Source: Margaritifera margaritifera
Lineage: Eukaryota; Mollusca; Bivalvia; Unionida; Margaritiferidae
Direction: 5' to 3'
Assembly: GCA_029931535.1 (NCBI GenBank)
Contig: JAQPZY010001596.1
Span: 1,054,001 to 1,118,000, forward strand
DNA length: 64,000 nucleotides
In this document: positions 48,401 to 59,161 of the stretch, one piece after another
How the letters are laid out: each line of letters opens with the position of its first letter
Numbering within the stretch: the stretch's first letter is position 1
The notes under the pieces: model-generated
The model's database searches: none
What the model was told of the DNA's origin: nothing
What the model saw: the letters and a program-made list of their open reading frames with translations, nothing else
Position numbers and translations under genes: made by a program

Positions 48401-49080
48401 TTGATGGGTGTCCTGATGATAACACCTAAAGACAATCTGCCAAGGGTAAAAAATATGATCTGGATGTTTTTATACCGTTTTAAATGGCCGACAAAGAACA
48501 GTATTTATGGCATCCTTACCTCGATCCTTAAAGTACGGTTGCTTTCACAAATCTCATTTACTTATGGGAAAAAATTAAACGGGACGATATAGGTAATGCA
48601 TTAATAACTCCTTCAAAAATTAGTTTTTGTAAAAAAGGCATTTCTACGTCAAATCGCTAGCAACGATACGCGCACAAGTTTGGCTACAATACGGCATTCT
48701 TAAGGCACAATATGGAAACACATTTAATAGTTAAAACAAGTACAAGCCGAATGATCATTGGTTTAAGGTTTATGATATATATCCAAACTTTTAGACACTC
48801 TGACCCCCTTTTTCTCCCAATATCTACTCTAAATACTGACAACTTGGAATCCTGGGCAAGATATGATTTTAAAGACACACTGACCTATATTTTCTAATCT
48901 TTAAGAATCGATTATGTGATGTCCTGGCTGAGATATGCTATTTAAGACACTTTGACATATTCTTCTTCTATTATCTGCTATAAATACCGATAGGGTGGTA
49001 TCTTTGATGAGACGTTTTCTTTATTCATCTTTTCTGGTACATGATAACAAATAGAACAGATAGGAAACGAAACATACATA
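45446..49080. other. Intergenic DNA, no recognised genes
   Basis: Only chance frames. There is a weak tandem similarity near 48140-48250 (AGATCT-C-AAACT-TATA-GGTCAA) and another near 48790-49015 (GACAC-CTGAC-TAT/ATATTCT units of ~80-90 bp). Nothing is coding. Confidence 0.35.
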
Positions 49081-49084
49081 TTCA

Positions 49085-49088
<4 letters not shown>

Positions 49089-49159
<71 letters not shown>
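49089..49159. repeat. (TA)n microsatellite
   Basis: About 70 bp of TA units followed by a short GT run. Confidence 0.95.
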
Positions 49160-49162
<3 letters not shown>

Positions 49163-50170
49163 TGTGTGTGTTTCAATAAATTTTGTAATATTAGGACCTT
49201 CATAGGGTAACTTTATAGAATATAACAGCAGTGTATAGATTTTATTACCTAATTTTCAGACATTCTTCTCTACTCAGACAAGATGTTGGAAGAAATGATA
49301 TAACTTGTATGTACTAGTATGCATGCTCAATAATGAAAGATTAAAGATTAAAGTTTCAGGCATGACTTACAGATGAATAGATGGACCTGTAAGAGGGGGG
49401 GGGGGGGTGTATTCCAATGAAATTAAACCAATTAGTTTAACAGTAAATTAAATAGATAATAGAAACTCTGGTTCAGTTAATCATGTATACAGTTGCTAAT
49501 TAATGTTAAAATAAATGGCATACAATAGTAGATATTACGTCCCCACTCCGTCTGGCAATAGATCAAAAGTCCAAATATCAAGGTCACAGATTCTCACGAT
49601 AAGAAAAGTCTTGGAATAGTGTTGCTCATACTATTTAATACAGTTCAGAGAAATAATGCACAATTTATTTTGTATGCCCTTATTTCCTAATGCTATGAGC
49701 TTAACATTTTATTTTAGTAAAACTTTGAAGAGAGACTCATCTGAGCTTTTAATCAGTTCCTGGACTTTATGTTTTTTATTTATTTATTTATTGACGTCAG
49801 ATATTGTCTCCTTTAGATTTAAAGTAATGAGATAACTAAATAGGAAGAGAAGAAAATACAGGGGAAAAAATATCATAGACCCCTTTTTAAAGGTTAATGA
49901 TAACAAGTCCCTTGTCCGACTAGCGTGGAAAACTAAATTAATTGTTGGGCAATTGACATTTCATTTGAGTATCCCACTTTTTGCAAAGAAAAAAGAACAC
50001 AATTTTGCGTTTGGAGACCATTTCCCAGCATCATCCTTGCCAGGTTAGTTGGTAAAAATTGAAATTGTCGCCTCCAATAATATCTGTGTGATATTCTGTT
50101 AGTTATGTAAGTTCCTGATGATAATTAATGATGTGAAGAATGTTGCTACTGTCGTTATGATGCTGCTGCA
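49160..50170. other. Intergenic DNA, no features
   Basis: A G10 run lies near 49397. No exon or element is recognised. Confidence 0.35.
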
Positions 50171-50173
50171 GAA

Positions 50174-50174
<1 letters not shown>

Positions 50175-50222
<48 letters not shown>

Positions 50223-50240
50223 GTTATTATTATTGTTGAT
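50175..50240. repeat. (ATT)n microsatellite
   Basis: About 20 ATT units with two GTT interruptions at the end. Confidence 0.95.
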
Positions 50241-50804
50241 AGCAGTTGTAGTGATGCTGGTATAAACAAAACTATATCAACTGCATATATTATGTCTAAA
50301 ACTTAATGTGGAGTTCAATATTTTAAGAGTACAAACCTCTGAAACTCTCCCGTTTTTCCCGAGGGAAATGCAGACTCCCCACCCACCCACCCAACCCCAA
50401 GAGAGCATGCACTAATGATTACAGAGTCTATTTTACATCAAATACGTAATAATAATTATGTAATCTAGTTAAAGTTTTCAGTTCATTGTACTAAGTATTG
50501 TGTAGTATAGTCAAAGTTTTCAATTCATTGTACTAAGTATTGTGCTGAAAAATGTCATACTGTGAATGCGATTATCCATCATCGTATTTAACATGCGGAT
50601 GTGCAATGGTTATATCCAGGTGGTTAAGCGGTTAATTTACTCCCGATCACAAAGGTTACCACAAGATACAATTTAGCGTAACAAACGCCCAACTGCATTA
50701 CTGAAAAGGGGTAGTCGTTCTTGTTGGTAAACCCCACCTCTGTGTCTTCACCTCTGTGTCTTCATTTGATAATCGAGGTCTATTTTTATTAATAGCTACT
50801 TCCT

Positions 50805-51090
50805 ATCCAGTGGGGGTTCGAGGCGCCCAGGGGCAATAATCTTTAGTGGCGCCCCCACCGAGGCGCCCGGGGGCAATGGTCTTTAGTGACGCCCCTACTT
50901 TGCCAAAGAGAACAGTTTTTATGTCAGTTGGCAACTTCCACCCCCACCCCCACCCCCACCCCATCTACGCCCCGGTTACAGCTAAACAAAGAAACAAAGA
51001 AAAGTTTCAGACAGCGCCTTGCCCCCACCCCCCGCTAGGCGCCCGAAGGCAATCCCGCCCCCCACCACCACCACCCGTCGCGCTGCCACT
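50805..51090. repeat. GC-rich island with repeated GGCGCCCxGGGGCAAT units
   Basis: GAGGCGCCCAGGGGCAATAA at 50819 returns as GAGGCGCCCGGGGGCAATGG at 50859 and, diverged, as AGGCGCCCGAAGGCAAT at 51036. A run of CCCCCA units lies at 50938-50962. Composition differs sharply from the surroundings. The open frame across it is Pro/His-rich and is not supported as a gene. Confidence 0.7.
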
Positions 51091-51850
51091 GTTCCTATCT
51101 ACCTGTTAAACTACCTTTATGAACCTGATAGTAAAGGAATTATATGAATACATATGATATATACACCTGGCGTAGAGGGTTGCAGAAATGTAAATTCTAG
51201 CTATCAAGCACGGCCTAATCATGTTACATCTTTACATTCAGACACATACATATGTAACGCAGACCATTGTTTGGGTTAGTTTGTAATCCAGACCATGTTC
51301 ATACACACAGCTTGTTTATAATATAGATAACAAATACCGTATTTTGTTTTCCTAAACACTGACAACTTTCCATAAAATGTGTATTATTTTAGCATGGACA
51401 GGGAAGAAGGTCGACTGAATTCACCGAACCTTCTCTGTATCCAATCCATATGATAATAAACGCTCACCAAGGCAAATTGTAGCCTTAAGATTGCGTTCTG
51501 AGGTAAAAACTGTGTAAAAAAGTATCATAATATTTAGTGACACAACCTGATATAACATATTACACTTTATAGCTTCATAATACCGGGCATCCGATTTGAT
51601 AATTTACTCTTTCTGTATAAAGCATGGATACTCATATCCTCAAAACTTGACCTCTTTCTGCTGATCGCCAACTGACGAGTTCTTCTGACCTTGACACCAA
51701 ACAGCTTATGATTTGTTTGTATAGCCACAAAGAATGCACTCAACTACGTCAAAACGCCTTGCACAGGTTAAGGCATTGCCCGCAAATAAGCTAATGAAAG
51801 AACATACCCAAACATATGCGAACAAACACTAAGTACTAGTTGTAGCAGTC
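51091..51850. other. Intergenic DNA, no features
   Basis: No coding or repeat signal. Confidence 0.35.
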
Positions 51851-51869
51851 AAGCAGTCAAGATATTCGG

Positions 51870-52010
51870 ATTGATGATGATGATGATTATAGTAATAATA
51901 AAGATGATAGCAAATATAGTAGTAGTAGTCGTAGTAGAAGTAGTATTAGTAGTAGCATTAGTATTAGTAGTAGTATTAGTAGTAGTCATAGTAGTAGAAG
52001 CAGTAATGAA
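51870..52010. repeat. Imperfect (ATG)n/(AGT)n trinucleotide tract
   Basis: GATGAT units change into AGTAGT/ATTAGT units over about 140 bp. The Thr-rich minus frame is a by-product. Confidence 0.9.
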
Positions 52011-52399
52011 AACAAGGATAGGATATTTAGTCATTTGATATCTACACCATTAAAGAATTAATATGCAAGAATGAAACTAAATCAATATTTCACAGGCCTT
52101 TGTTTCTTACGTAAGTATACAGCGGTGATTAAATATCAATACCAGATCTCGGTTTTGTGAATATCTTCTGTGTTGTTGGAATAACATTTTGGTTGGCTTA
52201 AAATAGCACCTTTAATTAAAGTAAAATCAAAATCGTTGCATCTTGGCAAAAGTGTTGCAATTACTGTATAACCTAACATAGACGCGGGTCCAAATATACA
52301 CCCTAGATACTGTAGTCAGCAAGATTTATGTAACCTTTTCGGTAGATATCGGGAATGAGGGGGATCGATTCTTTCATTGATAAAATGATTGGTGTTTTA

Positions 52400-52550
52400 G
52401 TACACATTAGTACACAAACGATTATTTTGAGGCAATGCAATTGGAATTAAGCACTTTCCCCAAAGACACACCACAGCTGCTGTTTGAGAAGGGTTCGAAG
52501 TCCGGAGAGCTAATTGCTTATCCACTACGGCTCCCAAATAGGAACGAATA
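52400..52550 (-). mobile_element. tRNA-derived SINE copy
   Basis: On the minus strand, GTAGTGGATAAGCAATTAGC (A-box region) is followed by ACTTCGAACCC (B box) and then by the body GTGTGTCTTTGGGGAAAGTG. The body matches the one in the SINE at 29.4 kb (GTGTGTCCCTGGTCAAAGCA), so the two are probably related families sharing a central domain. Confidence 0.6.
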
Positions 52551-54275
52551 ATAACTGTATTGGCGTTTGCTGGAATAACTGTAGATGATTCGTTAAATAA
52601 TAGACAACTTCAAATTCGTCCGTCACCAAAACCACTAACTGTCTTTTACATTTTTGTTAGATGCATTTAAAGTTTTAGTCTTTTGAAGATCAAGGAAGAA
52701 GAACAAGATACTACCTTTCCATACACATTGATATTACCTCTCACAAATTTTGTTGCTAAAATTCATACAACATCCACTGAATGGAACCTCATCATTATAG
52801 TAGGATGAAATATTATTGAAAATTGGAATCAAAATTAACAGCAATAGTATACTAATTATCAAGTTGTTATATGCTACTTTTGTGACAGACGCTATAGTTA
52901 TATGCTGATGAAGTTGTTCACATCGATAGAAGGGTCCATGTTTCTCAAATATATTTAAGTTCTTTCAAACTTCCTTTTCTCTAACCTCTACAAACGATTA
53001 ATAATTTCATTAAAAAAAGCAACGGTGACACCATCATATGTGGAAAAATTCTGCGTAATTTTCAAGAAATGTTTAACTATGGCTCCGTCAATGTCATTAT
53101 CACCTGACTCCGTATTTTCTAAACCTTTATTCAGCACAAAACTCAGGCTCAAACTTAAAGTCACACAATTTTGACAGACTATAAAGTTATGTAAAATTAA
53201 GTTAGAGTTAAAGAGCTTTCAAGATTTTATAAACTTAGGTCCCACCTCGAGATAATTAAATGTTACTGACCTTAATGATTTATGATTCCTGATTTCTAAG
53301 TTTAAATAAGAGCATGAATTTCGTGCTTACATTTTTTTATATAATAGAGAGGCCTGACATACCCATGTATAATTGCACTCAACACGTGCATATGCGAATT
53401 TGCATACGTACAAATTAAATTAAAACATCTGTGCAGGTCATTCAGCTTGATTTGGAGCCACCCTCACTCCATCAGATTTAGATGCCTTCTAAATGATTTG
53501 CCCCCCCCCCCCCCGCCCCTTTTAAATCCTTTAGCAATTAGGCATTAAGGTAGTTTTGTCTGGCCCAAATCGATTCAAAACGATTATTGCTGTGAAAATA
53601 ACTTCTTAAATTGATTTGTATCGCTAAAGACGAGAATGGTAGAAAATCAAAGAACCATCTAATTCTTACTTAAGGAATAAATAGCAATCAGATCATGACC
53701 ATCGTAATTTGTTACGGCAACCGCCACCGACTCGGAAGAGTAAGAATTGAAAACTACTGCGTCATTTGCATGAACTGTGGCTTCTTAGTGGATCACATTC
53801 ACGTATGTGAATATCATAGCGAGAAAAAGAAGTATTTTCAAATTTGCTTTGAACATTTTTTAATCATTTGACCTCAATTTCTGTGACTGTTTTAATAGTT
53901 CAGCAGCAGCAGTTTATAAAGTCATGCCTTTCAGTATGATCTTTAGGCTCTCAGCTCAAACTGCCAGGTTTATAAGAACGAATAGCGATCTTTTTTTTCT
54001 TTTAGTTTTTTTTTTTTTTTACCATTACAGCGGCTGTTTCATGGAAACCCATTTAAAATATATGAGATGTATGTAGTAGTGTTATACGGCACCTCAGCAC
54101 AATAGTGGCTATATGATACCAATAATATATGGATTCAGGTCAAGAACGAAATGGATAATACGTCTTTGGTGGGGGACTAACGAAGGCTAGACTGAGGCGT
54201 AGACATTTAAGATAACAGAATATCTGTATGGAACATGCATGAACATATATAATCATTGCTCCTTATAGTTTGTTT
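52551..54275. other. Intergenic DNA with a C14 run near 53500
   Basis: No coding signal is seen. Confidence 0.35.
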
Positions 54276-54279
54276 TAAA

Positions 54280-54960
54280 GAAAAGATATGGACAAAAGTG
54301 GCAAGGAGTTTGTGCAGTCATATAGCTTCTCAGACTAACAAACGTAGCACTATTTGTAATTTGAACTAGTTGATGTAGTAATAAATCTTTCCTGCAAAAG
54401 TTTTATATTGAAATCGCTTTTTCTTCTGATAGAGAAGTAATAAAACTTATGTTGTAAAGCTAGTTTTTGATAGGCTTGGAAATAAAGCCGTCAAGAGTAA
54501 TATGTCATACTAGCCTACTTTAACAAAGGTACTCAATTGCTGTACCTGTTCAACTTTATATTTTCTTCCATAACATTTACAGGTAAATCTTACAGAATAT
54601 GTGATATTTTGCTTAATGCAAGTTTGTTTTTAAAAGTGATTTTAATGTACAATAAGTTTCATATGGTGTCTACATGGTAGGAACTAAGAAAAATCGAGAT
54701 GTTGAGACAAATGATAACAAGGTCGCCATCTCGGTTTTTGTGATATGTATATAGACGTTTATAACTGGTCATATATGATTTCTGTAAACTTAATGTTATT
54801 TAACATCAAGGATCCAGAAATTATCATGTTGGGAAACAGGTAGATGGGAACGTCAGAATTATTTCATGTAATAATTGATAAGTGATCATTAATCATCTGC
54901 GATTGCGTTTCAACTGGGTTATATTTAACTTTATTTGCCTGTGTAATATGTGGACTTTTT
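54280..54960. repeat. Diverged dispersed repeat, copy 1
   Basis: Shares an ordered series of short blocks with copies at 55340 and 61480: CAGACTAACAAACGTAGCAC, 'ATAATAAATCTTTC-TG-CAAA', 'TTTTCTTCTGATAG', 'CATACTAG-CCTACTTTAACAAA', and 'TCAGAATTATTTCATGTAAT'. Internal gaps and about one-quarter or more substitutions make this an old family. No coding capacity is recognised. Confidence 0.45.
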
Positions 54961-55339
54961 AAAATTTAAATAACTGTTATTTCTTTGGAATTAGCAAAAT
55001 TACAGGAATTGAAAAGCAGGAAGTTTGGGTGAGTAAATGACATATGAGTGCAGATTACCTGGACGAATAGGGAAGTTTCAAACGTTATCTATTAGCATGT
55101 GATCTTAAAACTTCTATTTTGTTCTTCTATAAGGAAGCGAACCACTGAACCTGCTATTTCATGAAAAGAGAGAAACCAAATATAATTATAAGTAATACCT
55201 ATTTATCTGGTATGGTCAGATTCATGCAATAAATATAGCTGAAGAATAGAAAAAATGAGTTGAAAGGACTGATGAAGTCCTTACCTCTCCAGAAGATAAA
55301 TGAACATCCATGATCAATAATTCCTGTCAAATTTTTAAG

Positions 55340-55960
55340 GAGAAATATGAACAACAATTGGACAATGCTTGTACGGCCATATTGATGTTCAAACTATCAG
55401 ACGTAGCAGTGTATGTTAGTTGAACCGGTTATAAGTCATAATTAACTATTTCTTGTTAAGATAAGGTATCATGACTATTGATATTTTCTTCTAGATAAGT
55501 AATAGCAAAACGTGTGTCATTAAAGTTTAGGCTAGGATTAGAAATCAGGGGTTCAAGTGTCCTTTATCATATGAGGCCCAATTTAACAAAATTACTCGAC
55601 CGCTTTATAAACTGTTTTCTTCTGAAAATTACAGCCGACACGATTTGAAGACTACATCAAGTTTTAATCGTTACAGTGACCAATTAGGTTTGGAAAAAGA
55701 ATAATTTCATTTTTTATTTTCCCATAAGTTTCAAATAAAGTATCTGAATGGTATGAAAGATCACAATGCTGAGTTAATGTATGGAAAACGTACGCATCTC
55801 ATATGCAGGTTTATCAATGATGATCTCTTGTTTCCGTGATCAAATTTTATTGAACTCCGGAGGCAACAACTTAGGAAAACAGTTATATGGACACGTCACA
55901 CTTATTTCACGTGATTTTGTCATAATTACCTCATTTCAAATGGACTAAAAATTGCTATCC
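55340..55960. repeat. Diverged dispersed repeat, copy 2
   Basis: Blocks in the same order as copy 1: CAGACGTAGCAGTGTATGTTA, 'TTTTCTTCTAGATAAGTAATA', 'ATATGAGGCCCAATTTAACAAAA', then 'ACACTTATTTCACGTGATTTT'. It lies about 1.06 kb after copy 1, suggesting a tandem duplication or paired insertion just before the inverted-repeat element. Confidence 0.45.
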
Positions 55961-56590
55961 AACAGAGTTATTTAATACTTGTCGCAAGAAGCTAGCTTAA
56001 TGATTTGCCTCTATGTCAGGACAAGTTTACACCGACATTTTTATACTTGGAATAAAGTTAGTTAAATTCAATGACTATTCTTTATAAAGGGCACATTCAG
56101 TTCATTTACAAATCTGAAAAGTTACCATTGTTTATGTTTTCCTACCATTTTACCGCCTGTCTAGGAAAGAAAACACTTTTTCAACGTTTATCAAAAATTT
56201 AACATAAAAAATCATTTGGAACTTCCTTTTTAGCGAATGCAATTTTAAAATTTTTCTTGTTTGGAGATACGCCCTCGCTCGAGGATATCCGAAGATAAAT
56301 ACAAACAGTTCAATTGATATGATATATACGTTTTGTCCATAACTACTCAATACCATGTGTGATTGGCGGTGAAGCATGCAGTTTCATTGTAACTTTACGT
56401 AATATGTTGAAACAGTTTAGACACTAATACATATTTTCAGAAATAATTACGAAAAAAAAAACATTTGTCAGACTATCTGACTGTCACCTACAGAACAAAA
56501 AGACGTTCAAATTAATGCCTTTTTGTTTTTCATGTATCTTCTCCACTGATTTGGGAAATGTGAGTAATGAATTATATATATATATATATT

Positions 56591-56757
56591 AGTATCATTA
56601 TAAGGCTTTCAGACCCAGCCGGCCGATCACGGTTCCAATCCCTAAACTCCTTCTAATACCCCCATCATTTTTCCCAATAGGAATTTATGCACACGAGTGT
56701 GCGCGACTGTAACCCGCGTAAGCCCCTCAAGTGAAGTTCCCACGAGGTGACCCAGTA
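56591..56757 (+). repeat. Left terminal inverted repeat of the compact element
   Basis: Matches the reverse complement of 60385-60555 over about 165 bp with roughly 85 percent identity by eye. Long identical runs include AGCCGGCCGATCACGGTTCC, TTATGCACACGA and TGTAACCCGCGT. Differences are scattered substitutions and small indels, which shows the arms have diverged since insertion. Confidence 0.9.
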
Positions 56758-56790
56758 ATATCAATACACTGTTGCAGTTACAGAACACTG

Positions 56791-57018
56791 TTATTATTAA
56801 TCGCGGCTATACTACATATATTATATTCTGCGGAGATTGTGTGAAATATATTAGACCAATATACTACTACAGTAATATTTTTAATAATCGAGGCCATACA
56901 ATATATAATATATTCTGCTGAGACTATTTCCTTTATCTGATAATATATTATTATTGATTGCGGCTATATCGTGTATACTATATTTTGAGGAAATTGTTTC
57001 CTTTTGTGTGAGAATATA
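56791..57018 (+). repeat. Subterminal tandem repeats, three ~75-bp copies
   Basis: The pattern 'TTATTA-T-ATCGCGGCTATA...TATATTCTG-GGAGATTGTTTCCTTT-TGTGAGAATATA' recurs three times with substitutions directly inside the left TIR. It could be a replication or promoter region of the element. No such array is seen inside the right TIR. Confidence 0.6.
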
Positions 57019-57102
57019 TTATGTTAGAGAATTGTCGAGGTATATAGTATTTTGAAAGGATTTATGAGCGTAGATAATGCAGTAATTTTATTGCAGGAAT
57101 AG

Positions 57103-57402
57103 CACGTTTGTAACGTCACAATAAAGATTAAATCATTATTTCGCCTAAATGAGTCATACAAATTTCTCAAAGAGGCACGAACGATATTGTATGGTTTTTC
57201 AAATATGTATCCGTAGCATCTTAATGAATTAATCGATATAGGGATTATATTGGAACAAGAACGACGTGAACTTGGTGAAGCATATAACAAATAAATTTTT
57301 TTTTTTAAAAAACACTCAGAAAAGCCGTTGTATGATATTGTGCAAGAAGACTTCAAGTCGCTGACGTTGACTGAGCTACCCAACGAAGACATTGATTAGT
57401 GA
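57103..57402 (+). pseudogene. First coding segment of the compact element (relic)
   Basis: Frame 1 is open from 57103 to 57294 apart from a TAG at 57214-57216. It contains LNESYKFLKEARTILYGF and GIILEQERRELGEAY, a helical, charged protein. After a T-rich run the coding character continues in another frame (EKPLYDIVQEDFKSLTLTEL) to a TAG near 57400, with an acidic tail. No family is recognised. The minus-strand ORF over the same bases is its shadow. Confidence 0.4.
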
Positions 57403-57500
57403 AGATAGTCATGACATTGAAATGACCAGTGAAGACATTGACGACAGCGAAGATTACCAAGAACAAATTAATTAGGGACATGCTTTTAGCATTATAATAT

Positions 57501-58022
57501 TTGGAAACAGCAGCGGCACTTACACGTAAATATGAAAAATATTTAAAAGCTGCAGATTATGAGCGACAGATGCAATGTCAGGAGGTTTATGAAAAGAGGT
57601 TCTCATACAAAGATACAGAAACCATGGAGTCAATATACAAGCAGTGTAACACATTTGAAATCATCGGATGTCACTGTACACAGGGCGGTCATTTAGGGGT
57701 TGTTATAATACTTTATACTGGCCAACGTGCAGTGATTGGACCAAATACCTGCTTAAAGAAAATTCTGTTTGAGCAGGAAAAGATATTTGATTGTAATATT
57801 TGGTTTCTGCACCCTGGTGAAAAAGTTTGTTTACTAGTCACTGCCCCGAGTTTGGAAATTACCATAATGAATGACAAGTATCTTACGGTGAATGGTCGCA
57901 CAATCAAATACTATCCACTGCAGTATACTCTACAACCCTCTATACCGTATGCAACAATGGACATGATACGCCTGATGTCATGCACACCATCAAGCGAGAA
58001 CATAGATGAATATTTCTATTAG
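57501..58022 (+). CDS. Unrecognised protein A of the compact element, 150-173 residues, intact
   Basis: The frame opens after a TAA at 57495. The first ATG in frame is at 57570, giving 150 residues; a TTG at 57501 would give 173, so the true start is uncertain. The N-terminus is charged and helical (KYEKYLKAADYERQMQCQEV). The rest looks like a beta-rich globular domain: IGCHCTQGGHLGVVIILYTG, IFDCNIWFLHPGEKVCLLV, LEITIMNDKYLTVNGRTIK. It ends YFY. The composition and the alternation of hydrophobic strands would fit a structural protein, but that is inference. It is followed 32 bases later by gene B. No catalytic motif is visible and I recognise no homologue. Confidence 0.6.
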   Translation: METAAALTRKYEKYLKAADYERQMQCQEVYEKRFSYKDTETMESIYKQCNTFEIIGCHCTQGGHLGVVIILYTGQRAVIGPNTCLKKILFEQEKIFDCNIWFLHPGEKVCLLVTAPSLEITIMNDKYLTVNGRTIKYYPLQYTLQPSIPYATMDMIRLMSCTPSSENIDEYFY

Positions 58023-58054
58023 AGAATACAATCCGCATATATATAAGAAGTTCA

Positions 58055-58204
58055 ATGGCATTGGGACGCAACCGATGCAAATGTGTATGCCTTGGAAAAC
58101 GTGAACTCAGTGGCAGAACATGCCATTATGAATATTGTACATCACATTTGCACGCGTTACGTGTTGGCCACGGAGCACGACCATGCCTTAAATGTGGTAT
58201 CTGA
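58055..58204 (+). CDS. Gene B of the compact element: 49-residue Cys-rich (zinc-binding-like) mini-protein, intact
   Basis: ATG at 58055 to TGA at 58202-58204. The protein is basic and has three Cys clusters: RCKCVC near the start, CHYEYC with flanking His in the middle, and CLKCG at the end. That gives seven Cys and four His in 49 residues, the pattern of a small zinc ribbon or treble-clef-like fold. It is too short for many gene finders. Its place in a tight plus-strand series between protein A and protein C, and a free ATG and stop, support a real gene. A nucleic-acid-binding role is a guess. Confidence 0.6.
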   Translation: MALGRNRCKCVCLGKRELSGRTCHYEYCTSHLHALRVGHGARPCLKCGI

Positions 58205-58224
58205 TTAAATTCGCGTAATCAGCT

Positions 58225-58853
58225 TTGCCGACCAAGTGGAGCTTGCTGTTCAAGCACTGCATGCACTCGAGCGTTCACCAACACCACAGCGCTTGTTGAT
58301 TTTACATTGTTACTTAGAAACTACGCTTAAAAGTATATGCAATGCCTGTCGACCTTTACGGACGAAGTCGAGGCAACTAGACGCGGCGCTGATGTGGATC
58401 GGAGCAGGCTTGCCACCAAAGCAGATTTGACTGAGTTTACCAGCCGGGTTGTTGTTGACGTCGACCAGGGCGAGCTTGTGACTTTCTAAGATCAAACTGG
58501 AAAACTTAAAACGTCTAACGTGGACATTCAGGATGTTGTTTTGAAGCCACGAGGCGCCGTCGCGAAAAACCTGGCTGAAATCACTGATAACCAGAGATTC
58601 AGAGACGCCGACGTGTCGGTTGCGTTTATCAAAGACAATGTTGATACTGCCAAATACAGAGCCGAAACAATACGTAGATGTAAAGATCGCCGAGGTGCCT
58701 TCACCACCACACATAGTAACTTCACGGGATCAAATTCAAGGAATATTAACAGAAGAAACGGAGGAACAAGCTGACGTCTTAACCTTAGCAAACGGTCGAT
58801 TTGTTTTCCGTGTCTTGAAAATGGCTTTGATCGACCTAAACTTCGCATCTTAA
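58225..58853 (+). pseudogene. Protein C of the compact element, ~205 residues, frameshifted
   Basis: Three frame pieces follow one another: VELAVQALHALERSPTPQR (about 58236-58330), then EVEATRRGADVDRSRLATKA to a TAA near 58487, then VVLKPRGAVAKNLAEITDNQ up to about 58690. The last piece (ILTEETEEQADVLTLANGRF, 58740-58853) ends KMALIDLNFAS at TAA 58851-58853. The sequence is helical with regular charged residues in the middle and more beta-like at the end. No family is recognised. The start codon cannot be fixed because the first piece lacks an ATG. Confidence 0.5.
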
Positions 58854-58915
58854 AGGTGCGCGAGCCCGGTTCACACTTGTTTATCATGGCCGGAAATAAA
58901 GTTGGGTTAGGTTGA

Positions 58916-59161
58916 ATGACGATATTGATAAATGATCAGCGGCATCTTGGTTTAATGCTACTAATATCACGTATCCACAAAAACCGCATTATTATTGCAG
59001 AATGTTTCACATATACAGTATCAACATCATTAGTAGCCGGAGATGAAATTCAGTTGGCAGAACACAACATCTATCCGGACGCACACTTAACCGTCTTTGG
59101 CGTTTGTGTTTACCAATTTTTATTACATATATGTAATGGATTCCGAACAGCCGCGCGATGA
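58916..59161 (+). CDS. Small protein D of the compact element, 81 residues, overlapping protein E
   Basis: ATG at 58916 to stop at 59159-59161. The first part reads MTILINDQRHLGLMLLISRI, followed by strands around VSTSLVAGDEIQLAEHNIYP. A separate 9-codon frame from ATG 58887 ends just before it, perhaps its original N-terminus now out of frame. The last 26 bases overlap the start of E in another frame, as is common in compact viral genomes. Function unknown. Confidence 0.45.
   Translation: MTILINDQRHLGLMLLISRIHKNRIIIAECFTYTVSTSLVAGDEIQLAEHNIYPDAHLTVFGVCVYQFLLHICNGFRTAAR

Noticed and set aside
51849..52034. Thr-rich minus-strand ORF
   Set aside because: Translation of an imperfect trinucleotide repeat.
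57024..57392. 122-residue minus-strand ORF inside the compact element
   Set aside because: It is the reverse shadow of the first plus-strand coding segment, which reads as more protein-like and agrees with the other genes in direction.
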